From: Areca catechu | Taxonomy: Eukaryota; Streptophyta; Magnoliopsida; Arecales; Arecaceae | DNA: 64,000 nucleotides | Reading direction: 5' to 3' | NCBI GenBank assembly: GCA_021397845.1 | Contig: CM038052.1 | Coordinates: 149,804,854 to 149,868,853, forward strand | Shown: positions 56,173 to 64,000 of the stretch, one piece after another | How the letters are laid out: each line of letters opens with the position of its first letter | Numbering within the stretch: the first letter of the stretch is position 1 | Made by a program: the position numbers and the translations under genes | Notes under the pieces: generated by a model | What the model was told of the DNA's origin: nothing | Database searches by the model: none | Seen by the model: only the letters and a program-made list of their open reading frames with translations

Positions 56173-57124
56173 TTGGTGTATCTGTTTATTGTTTCTTTTT
56201 GTTGTATCTTATAAGAAGAACACTTCTTGTATTTTGATGCAATGAAATGTCTTTTTTGCAACTATCTTATACTTCTTTTATAGTAATGAAATATTTTTTT
56301 TACAAATCAATGTGTAATGAAATGTTGTTATATCATGTTTGATCTCTTTAATTACCCTAATAAGGGGGAGAATTTTAATGAAGAATTGCAATTAAGAAAA
56401 TTCTATAAGAAGGTGAAATTTTCTTAAATAATATTATTGATCTTCTTATACTATTTAAAAAGGGAATGAAATTTGCTTTTGAACCCTTTTTGATTAATGA
56501 CAAAAAGGAGAGTAATTGTATGTGCATGGAAAAATAGCATGTAATGGTTGTGCATTACTAAATCTTTTGGCTAATCTATTGAAAATGTGCATGGTTGTGC
56601 ATGAAACAGGTGGAGTTATCTCTGTTACTCAAATTTTCTTAAATTTGCTCTAATCATAACTTGCTCTGATTTATCTCTATATACTAATAGCTCTGATACA
56701 TTCCTACTAACTCTGAGCTCTGATACATTTCTGTTACCTTTAATAGCTCTGATAGTAGCTCTGATACATTCTTGCTAACTTTAATACTTTTTGCTACTTT
56801 AAACTCTGATACATTTCTCAATACAATTGCAAACTCTGATACATTTTGATATTCAACTTGCCTTGATACATTATAGACTTCAACTCATATTAGGCAAAAA
56901 CAGCTTTTGATATATATTAACTATGATACACATTATATCTAATTAAAAAGCCTTGATACTTTGTTGATAAGTTTTGATACCTTCAATACATTCATGATAC
57001 TTATGGATATGTTTCAATTTTAAAGTCATACACAAGTTACATTGAGATGTTTAAATGTTTATATACTCATAACTGTAAAGTTTTTCCATGCCTAATGTTT
57101 TGTTATCATCAAAAAGGGAGAAAC
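56173..57124 (+). other. K 3' untranslated region with polypurine tracts and tRNA-like repeats
   Basis: Polypurine stretches: AAGGGGGAGAA near 56364, AAAAAGGAGAG near 56506 and AAAAAGGGAGAAA at 57111-57123, right before the LTR. Between 56660 and 56840 the motif GCTCTGATAC or a close variant recurs about seven times. It equals the 3' end of initiator tRNA-Met except for the last bases. No gene. Confidence 0.6.
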
Positions 57125-58652
57125 TCTTGACCCTTGGAATGATTTTGATGATAACCAAATATTGGAGCATGCATTTAGTTACTAACTCTTTCCAAGTGTT
57201 TTCTAAGTTTTTGTAAGATATTTTAAATGAAAGACCACTATTCCTATAACCTTAGTGTATGACAAGTTTATTTTGTAGAACTGTATTTTGTAATATTTAG
57301 CCCAAAGAAATATTAACTATATATTTATGAAAATGGGCTATCTTTATGTTTTTTCTAGTTTAAATCTCTTATACTTAAGTTTGATGGAGTTGGAGAGCTT
57401 CTAGACTTGATTGAATGCATTTGAAAGAATTCTGAAAAGTTTGGAAAGTTTTTGGAGACAAGTATCAAGAGCCGACTCATTGCTGAAGAGCTAACTCGAG
57501 GTTTAGCACGGCACATAGAATTTTGGCACGCAGACCTTCGAGCCAACTCGAGACTGAAGAAACGACTCTGGTAGAGTATGATTTCTGAAGTTCTGAGAAT
57601 TCGAGCCGACTCGAGGAAAATCAAGCCGACTCGACCAGAGTGAAAGTTTCTCAGACAGACCACCGAGCCAACTCATGTACCGAAGAACTGACTCTTTCAG
57701 TGTTCAGAAAATCTCAGTTCTGAAGACCAGCCAGGCGAGCCGACTCGAAGCAGAAGAGTTAACTTGACCAGAGTGAAGTTTTGACCTACCTAAGGAACCG
57801 AGCTGACTCTACCCATCCAAGCCGACTCGAATGACAGTTCTAGGTGAGTAACGACTAGTTCCAAAACTTTTTCTTAAAATCCAAAATGGTCTCTAACGGT
57901 CACTTTTCGAATCCCAACAGTCTACAACGACTATAACCTCCTGAAATTAGTTAAGAAGAATATATTTAAGAAATTTGAATCACTTTTGAAAGGATACATG
58001 AGCAGTGAATGAGAAATTAATGAGTTTTTGAAAGAACACTCAAGAGAGCATTCAAGACCATACCTAACTTCCATCAGAATTCTTGAGGCATTTATTAAAG
58101 AAGCTTGAAGCCTTGAAGAGCATTCAAAGAGAAATCAAGAGAGCTTCTCAAGTGCTATAACTGCAACCATCAGATAACTTCGATTTATCATAGAGTTGCT
58201 TTGTGTTTTCTACTCTTTGTTTAAATTGTTCCAAGTATAGGAGCTGTAACTTGGGTTTGTAAAGATTTTTGGTGAGCCTTTGAAAACCAAGAGTAGTTGT
58301 TAGTAAGCCCAGATAAAACTAACATTGTATTGGATTTTTGGTGAGCTCGGGATAAAATCAAGCTTGGGTTTTGGATTGTGAGCCCGTGAAAACAATCCGA
58401 CTATATTCCGAGGGTGAATATAGTGTAAATCCCAAGTGGTATATTGGGTAGTGGACGTAGGAGCTAGGTTGCTCCGAATCACTATAAAATCTACTATGTT
58501 TGTTATTGTGTTTCTTGTGTTTTTATTTGCTTCTGCATTAGTTACTTAACTCATAGCACATACCATACTAAGAACTTTAAAAAGGAGCACATACTTGCAA
58601 AAATTTTAATTATCCAATTCACCCCCCCCCTCTTGGGTAAGCCACCTGGGCA
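57125..58652 (+). repeat. K 3' LTR
   Basis: The start is set by the polypurine tract and by similarity of TCTTGACCCTTGG ... GATTTTGATGATAACC to the H LTR start. The end CACCTGGGCA follows CAATTCACCCCCCCC. About 1528 bp. The first base pair is TC instead of TG, perhaps a mutation. Both boundaries are inferred because the partner LTR is absent. Confidence 0.65.
57469..57970 (+). promoter_or_regulatory. K LTR: GAGCCGACTCG cluster and TATA box
   Basis: About eleven copies of GAGCCGACTCG or variants at 57469-57835, then TATATTTAAG at 57961-57970. The motif is the same as in copia element C rather than the GTCGACACTT form of the Sireviruses G and H. Confidence 0.6.
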
Positions 58653-58987
58653 ATACTTTGTAATTAGATTATTGTTTTAATTTATACAAAGTTTATTTTC
58701 ATGCAATTTAAATTTATATCCTTTACTTTTCTTGCAAGTAGATGGTAAGATCTGATTAGCAGATTGAACGTATTCAAATTTTAATTTTATTTCATAGTTT
58801 TAATTTTAATTTTTTTGATTTTAAACTATTTTTTTAAAAAAAATCAAAGATTTCATATTATCATAAGCACTACCTTCTTCGTGGATTCGGCCCGATTCAC
58901 TATGTTCTACATAATTTTAATTAATTAGAAGTTAGATAATTAAACTGATAATCATAATATCCTAGCGATAACATCATGATCCTATCA
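58653..58987 (+). repeat. L 5' LTR, 3' terminal part
   Basis: AT-rich sequence containing CTTCTTCGTGGATTCGGCCC near 58875 and ending CCTATCA. A CGTGGATTCGACCC-like phrase about 100 bp before TATCA is usual at LTR ends of Athila and Tat elements. The first part of the LTR is displaced beyond K. Confidence 0.6.
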
Positions 58988-58993
58988 AGTTTT

Positions 58994-59011
58994 TGGTACC
59001 ATTACTGGGAA
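58994..59011 (+). other. Degraded primer-binding site of L (tRNA-Asp type)
   Basis: TGGTACCATTACTGGGAA lies seven bases after the LTR end. It differs from the tRNA-Asp-type site TGGCGCCGTTGCCGGGGA at six positions, all C-to-T or G-to-A, including both CpG sites. Confidence 0.7.
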
Positions 59012-59750
59012 AGGCATGAATGCTAACATTTTTTTATCTATTTGATTTCTTGTAAATTCAATTTACTAATTTTTCTTTTTTCTTATTGCAGATCAAAAAA
59101 ATAAGAAAAAAAGAAGAAAGAATGTTTTACTATTTTGATGAGATCAATTCTAATCCTAGATTAATTTTCTTTTTTTAGTTTCTTCTAATTAATTTCTTCC
59201 TTTTCATATTAACTAAAAAAGATTTTTCTTTTTTTGTTTCCTTTAATTAGTCTCCTTTCTTTAAAATCTACCTAATTCTTTTAGATTTATTTTTTTTTCT
59301 TATTGCTTTCCTTTTTTCAAACTAACATAAAAAGAAAAAATATAGTTTTAGTTTCTTTTAATTAGTTTCTTTCTTTTTAAATGAACCTAAAAAAAAAAAA
59401 AAATCTATTTTAGTTTCTTTTTTAAATAAATCTGAAAAAAATTTCTTAACTTTTTAATTAACTATCTTAAATACTGATTTGATTTCTTACCTTAATTATA
59501 AGATTTATAGTTTTTTATTTGTTTAACCTAATTTTATTCTTTTTTTCTTATATCTAATTAATCAAGATTAAAACCTGCCTTTAATCTCTCTTGCTTAAAA
59601 TAACATAACATAAAAAGAAAACAAAAACATCACATAACACTTAACTAAAATAGAGTAACTAATTAAAACTTAAAATATTATTACTTATTTGGGATATCTT
59701 CCTATTTTTGTATTGCATATTTTTATAAAATATTTTAAGGGTAACAATCC
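59012..59750. repeat. Very AT-rich leader of L with degenerate repeats
   Basis: Low-complexity T- and A-runs. A phrase TTTAGTTTCTTTTAATTAGT recurs in degenerate form every 55-75 bp at 59155-59430. No gene. Confidence 0.6.
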
Positions 59751-60420
59751 ATGAATAACATAATGTGGGGATTTGATCACCCTTCCTTGGCCACAAATTA
59801 TCACCTTGCATGTTGCATTAATCTAAGTCTGTTAATTAAAATCAACTAGACGTCAGCCCCTAAGAAACTCGAACTCAATTAAACAAGGCATCTGGAAGAG
59901 TTGGACCAAGTCAGGATTGATTGATTGACCGGTATCTAGGAAGGGTTCAAGGATGATGTAGCCTTTAAGAAAGGTAATTTTTAATTAGTTCCGTTGACTG
60001 ACTTGGCTAATCTAATAATGTCTAAGGAAAGTAACAGAGAGACCCCCACCGATCTTAACCTTACCTGGCCAGTTGATTAGTTATTTCTGCTTGGAGGGCT
60101 CCAAGGTTGCCTTGGCAATTAGGAGTTGTCTAGATTTAGGATAACCCTAGGACAGAGAGTTCATGTTATGTTAACTTGTTTGTAAATAATATCAAACCCT
60201 AACTAATTCTTTTCTTTCTTCCTTAGCTCTAGGACTCCTTAGGCCCTTATCTTTAGAACTCTTTTTTATCTTTTTTCCTTGTTCATCTTACCTTTCCTCT
60301 TTTTTTAAAAATAAATAAATAAATAAATATAAAAATAAATAAGGATTGTGCTGATCTAAAACTTTGATTGCATATCTGAATAATCAAAATAATCCAACAA
60401 ACTAAATCAGTACCAGGAGT
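59751..60420 (+). other. L leader and microsatellite
   Basis: Non-coding. GGGGATTTGATCACCCTTCC at 59767 resembles the leader phrase of D (17667). An (AAAT)n-type microsatellite lies at 60306-60342. I see no coding sequence. Confidence 0.55.
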
Positions 60421-61030
60421 ATGAATCCTTATAGTAGAGAACATTTTTTTTGGTACACCAAGTTTATTCGAGCCCCACTCATTTTGAGAGTGAATACCCA
60501 ATTGTGTACCAACCTCTTAAGTCTATGTATGATCAAGTTTATCAAGATCAAATCCAAATGGCCTACAGCTCAGGAAATAATCTATACTTTAATGCCTATA
60601 ATTCAGGTTGGGAGGTTTAACCAGATCTTTCATAGCAACCATACCCAATGGTTACCTCGGCAATCCAAGGATCCATGTTCATAAATATACCTTATTATGA
60701 TTAGCTCTATCCACATTATCAACCTTCTCCAACTAATTATAGCTCATTATTTGAAGAGAAGGTTCAGCAAGCATTATACCCACCTCCCTTACAGACCAAT
60801 CTATATGTCGATAGGTTTGCTTAATTTCAATAAATAATTATGGCCCAACAGGAATCTATCGATAAACTAATAGATTAAATTGATCATTGATTAATTGAAC
60901 TTAATAAAGATGAGGAAAATAAACTGCCTAGTCAACCTGAGAGTAACCTAGAGGGACCATACCTAGCTCAGAATTTTAATGACCCTCTATCTCCTGTATA
61001 ATTAACTCTAACTCCTAGGAATGAACTGTT
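60421..61030 (+). pseudogene. L Gag C-terminal remnant (Athila/Tat type)
   Basis: Frames on the plus strand give YPIVYQPLKSMYDQVYQDQI, NAYNSGWEV, YPHYQPSPTNYSSLFEEKVQ, IIMAQQESIDKLID and KLPSQPESN (about 60926-60956). The NSGW, SSLEE-like and KLPSQPE elements in this order are characteristic of the C-terminal half of Athila/Tat Gag. Many stops. The zinc knuckle and capsid are not recognisable. Confidence 0.65.
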
Positions 61031-62080
61031 CTTAGAATAATTTTGCACAGCCATAAAGAGCAATATAGACAATTAGGCTAAGACAAAAAAATACATGAAG
61101 AAATTAAACTTATGGAATGAACCAATTTCATAATTACCTCACTCACCTATGGTCTCAGTTTCTAGTGCTCTAGAATTGTCCATGCCTTTTAATGGGATGG
61201 AAGAATAAATAGATGCAATGATAGAAATAGTTGAGCCTTCCTAGGAACTATAAATATATAACATAATAGAGGAAGTCGTCCTCATAGTTCTCCCCCAGGA
61301 TTTAGTAGATCCATATCAGGCTCATTTTAGGATGGATAATTTTAATGTAGATGGGTATACATCACAAGTAAACAACTTAATATAAATACCCTACTTTGAA
61401 ACCATCCCATTTTCGATTAATCAATAATAAGAGCCATTACCTAGCCCACCGATTGTCTCCTTATTAGATCACCACTTGATCTAGAATTGAAATCACTTTC
61501 TAATACACCCTTTGAAACTTTCTCAGTGAACCTTATATAGGAAGCCAAATTTAGTAGTATTCTAAAAGCACATAAAAAAGCTATCGGATGGGATATTACT
61601 GAAATGAGGGATCATGATCTTAGAAATTTTATAATTGATTTATCCGTATTCATCACTAATTTTGAGATCTGCCTCCAAAATCTTTTCATAATATTAAAAT
61701 AATGTATGGAGATAGGTTTAATATTAATCTGAAAAAGATGCATAGCTTTAAAATGGAAAGGGATATTGACTAAACACATCATGCTTGAGAAGGAGAGTAA
61801 GGTAGATCAACCCATAATTGAAGAAATTTTCAAACTACCATCTGCAATTTTGGTTCAACAAACACAATCCCTTCCTGAGTATTTTATAAACTATAATAAT
61901 ATTTTTAAATCTTAAAATAACTTGCATGCCCAATGTACTTTATTGATTTAGGCTAATCATCATAGAGTAATCTATGAACAATTTCCTGCCATAATGACAA
62001 GGCCTCCTAATGGGCCCTACCTTTTATTGATATGAGGGATATATTAAAGTCTATCATTACTAGATTTTCTTATAATGTCC
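61031..62080 (+). other. Degenerate interior of L, unrecognised
   Basis: Short open stretches such as LSMPFNGMEE (61175-61210) and LPEYFINYNNIFKS (61870-61915) suggest an old coding region, but the frame breaks every few dozen codons. I do not recognise protease, RT or integrase motifs. This may be what remains after deletion of pol. Confidence 0.45.
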
Positions 62081-62122
62081 GGCTAAAGACGTTAAACTTA
62101 GCACTTATTGGAAGGCAACCCA
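62081..62122 (+). other. Conserved post-pol motif of Athila/Tat elements in L
   Basis: GGCTAAAGACGTTAAACTTA followed by GCACTTATTGGAAGGCAACC matches the widely conserved stretch that follows integrase in Athila and Tat elements, with a few transitions. An (AAT)n microsatellite follows at 62142-62168. Confidence 0.65.
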
Positions 62123-62310
62123 ATATTTATACTCTTAAAAATAAAATAATAATAATAATAATAATAATTCAATCTAAATTGATTGTTGTAGTCTTTATCT
62201 TATTGATAAGCTCCTTTTCTTAGGTAACATCTATCCCTATATATTTCTTTTTATCCTCATGGTTTGAATTTATTTATTTAACTTTTTTATATCATTAGGG
62301 ACAATGATAT

Positions 62311-62328
62311 TTAAGTTGGGAGGTAGGG
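62311..62328 (+). other. Polypurine-like stretch of L
   Basis: TTAAGTTGGGAGGTAGGG after GGGACAATGATA is the decayed form of the GGGACAATG...TTTAAGTTTGGGGGAGG phrase that follows pol in these elements. Confidence 0.5.
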
Positions 62329-62330
62329 AC

Positions 62331-64000
62331 AGGACAAGCTTGTAAAAACTTATGAAAAATCTTTGAAAATTGTTGAAATTTCTTTAAAAATTTTCTAAAA
62401 TTTTTAAAGAAAAAAGTTTTATCTTGAATAATCCATGTGTCAAGAAAGAAAATCTTGAGCAAAATATATTAGAAAAAGGAATAGAGTTAGAAAGTATTTG
62501 CTAATGATTGTAGTGAGTCAAGAAGTAGACTAGTTGGTCGAGATTTTAGTGGCCTACTTAGATTACTTAAAGGCTATTAGCACTTTCAATTATACATGTA
62601 CACTGACAAGGCAAAGTAGGTGTTAGTTGTAAGGTCAATTAAGGATCCAATTATTACTAAAAATTGGTAATTGATATACACCACAATTAAAAAAACTTGA
62701 ATTTAAAGAAAGAGCTACCTACCTGAAAAAAATCAGGTAATGTGAAAGTTATCTTGAATTTGAGGAAAAAGCTATCTACCTAAAATAAAAATACAAAATA
62801 TAAGAGTATATATGGATTGCCCTAAGCTCAGTAACCGAGTCTCTGCACCTAAGTCAAGTATGGAAACTTGCATCAAATGGTAAAGGAAAAGCTATCATTC
62901 TCAGCACTAAAAAAAAGAAAAAAAAAACCCAGGTAGTGTGAAAGCTACCTTACATTCATGAGCTTGATATGGGGGTGTATAGAAAATAAACCAAAGTAGG
63001 TAATAAGAGAAGAAACATTTGTCCTTTGTAAGCTAGTACCAAAATGCTAGGTTAGCTATCACAAATACAAGTACGGTAGATCTTTGGATGAATTCTATGG
63101 AAGCTCTTAATTATGCTGACTATGAAATCTACTTCTGAAACTTAATATATAGTTAGTGATACTTGCTAGCTTTGTTACTATCAGTCCTAAATCAGTTATT
63201 ATAAAGGAAGCTCTTGATGACACATGGTTATAATTTAATACTTATATATCTATTACATTATTAAGGGACTAGTAATGAATAAATTGGGAATATGATAAAT
63301 CATGTATTTATGCATTTATTTTAAGTATTTTAACTAATTATTGGTGCTAACATCTTTTTAAAAACCTAATTTCATAATTAAATGAGACCTTCTTGCAAAT
63401 TAACTATTTTTAAAATACCTTTGAAAAAGATGAAATTAGAGTATAATCATGAAAAGTAGATGTCGAGTCAAAGTACAACATATTCATTAAAATATTTAAT
63501 GAAAAGTTTAATTCATGATTCTTCCGCTTTTGTAGGTATATTAAGATGATGGATATTTTTTGAAACTACAAAACCTAAGAAAATCAATTGGATTATCGAT
63601 TAAAAAGCACACCAATATGAAGAGCTTGACTTGTAGAATCTAACGGATCATGGCACGTGAATCGAAGTTCAAATAAGCTAAAATCGAGAAAAGAATAAAA
63701 TATCAGGTTATGCATAGTCTTTAAAGTAGCCGGTCCATTATGGACCAGCTGCTTATTCTACAGAAGCTCACCTAGTCCACTAGCAGCCATGGGTCACGGT
63801 CCATGGCTCTGAGCCATGGACTGTGGAGGATTTTCAGCTATTTGCCGCCCGACCTGAGATGCTAGAGCCATCGTGCCACCACCTATCGCCACTGTCCAAA
63901 GCTGGCTTTCTTCTCTAAATGCCTACTGGTGCTCCTATCTTTCCCGTGCCTCCCATATCGCCATTCATCGTCTTCTTCCCCACCTCCACTCACCACCATC
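62331..64000 (+). other. 3' region of L, possibly including the start of its 3' LTR
   Basis: AT-rich, non-coding to about 63650. Two copies of AAAGCTATCTACCT (62710-62780) and the related AAAGCTACCTTACATT (62940) form a loose repeat. GC content rises from 63720, where inverted repeats occur. I could not find the 58653-58987 sequence here, so the LTR start is not placed. Confidence 0.4.
63732..63821. repeat. Two inverted repeats with GGTCCAT arms
   Basis: GGTCCAT-T-ATGGACC at 63732-63746 and GTCCATGGCTC-T-GAGCCATGGAC at 63799-63821 are perfect inverted repeats around single central bases. A third CCATGG lies at 63787. They could be hairpins or dyad binding sites in the L LTR. Confidence 0.6.

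Larger units (their letters stand above)
54024..58652 (+). mobile_element. Element K: Sirevirus 3' end with envelope-position ORF
   Basis: It begins right after the G LTR and contains an additional ORF, a 3' untranslated region with several polypurine-like stretches and a 3' LTR (57125-58652). An extra ORF between pol and the 3' LTR and repeated polypurine tracts are known Sirevirus features. The right end sits inside the L 5' LTR. The 5' half is left of G, off the window. Confidence 0.7.
58653..64000 (+). mobile_element. Element L: Athila/Tat-type Ty3 element without visible pol (3' end off window)
   Basis: The end of a 5' LTR, a degraded Asp-type primer-binding site, a Gag C-terminal remnant, then at 62081 the conserved post-pol sequence of Athila/Tat elements and a polypurine-like stretch at 62311. 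Only 3 kb separates primer-binding site and post-pol motif, and no RT or integrase is seen, so it is internally deleted. K is inserted in its 5' LTR, which makes L the outermost visible layer. Confidence 0.65.

Noticed and set aside
60421..60684. An 87-codon ORF starting MNPYSREHFF
   Set aside because: The frame with Athila/Tat Gag similarity is a different one. This frame is a shadow.
1..64000. Host single-copy genes, rRNA or organellar inserts
   Set aside because: None seen. Every stretch of more than 300 bp could be placed in a retrotransposon or its untranslated parts, with least certainty at 61031-62080 and 62331-64000.

Overview
This is nuclear DNA from a flowering plant with a repeat-rich genome, possibly a monocot. 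I found no ordinary host gene. All 64 kb can be read as LTR retrotransposons inserted into one another. I call them A, B, C, D, E, F, G, H, J, K and L.

The nesting is L > K > G > F > E > C > B > A, with side branches C > D and E > H > J. Four insertions have both ends in the window and are proven by matching 5-bp target-site duplications: A in B (GAGAT), B in C (TTCTT), D in C (CTTGG) and C in E (ATTTT). The others show one junction only, because their left halves lie beyond position 1.

Layout. 1-9892: J, a decayed Ty3 element of the Tat/Retand type on the minus strand, with an antisense accessory ORF and two minisatellites. 9893-11924: H, a Sirevirus (Ty1/copia) remnant. 11925-14071 and 43944-46001: E. 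14072-43943: C, a Tork/Tnt1-like Ty1/copia element, carrying D (15730-21992, plus strand) and B (22992-40699). B is a chromovirus that itself contains A (29756-38664). 46002 to about 51150: F. About 51150-54023: G, the 3' end of a Sirevirus. 54024-58652: K, the 3' end of another Sirevirus with an envelope-position ORF. 58653-64000: L, an Athila/Tat-type Ty3 element without a visible pol.

A is the only element with an uninterrupted polyprotein: 1598 codons for Gag, protease, RT, RNase H, integrase and chromodomain. Its LTRs differ at about 0.5% of sites by my reading. B is a related copy ruined by six nonsense transitions and three indels. D and F (and, as far as visible, E) form a non-autonomous relative. 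They keep a Gag-like ORF, a short non-coding spacer and the integrase C-terminus plus chromodomain, but have lost everything from protease to the integrase core at about the same breakpoint. An A-like element would be the natural helper.

The most interesting features are that chromodomain-retaining non-autonomous family, GTCGAC-centred palindromes upstream of TATA boxes in LTRs of unrelated lineages, and a primer-binding-site copy inside the LTRs of B. Coordinates of domains in decayed elements are approximate. Divergence figures are eye counts.
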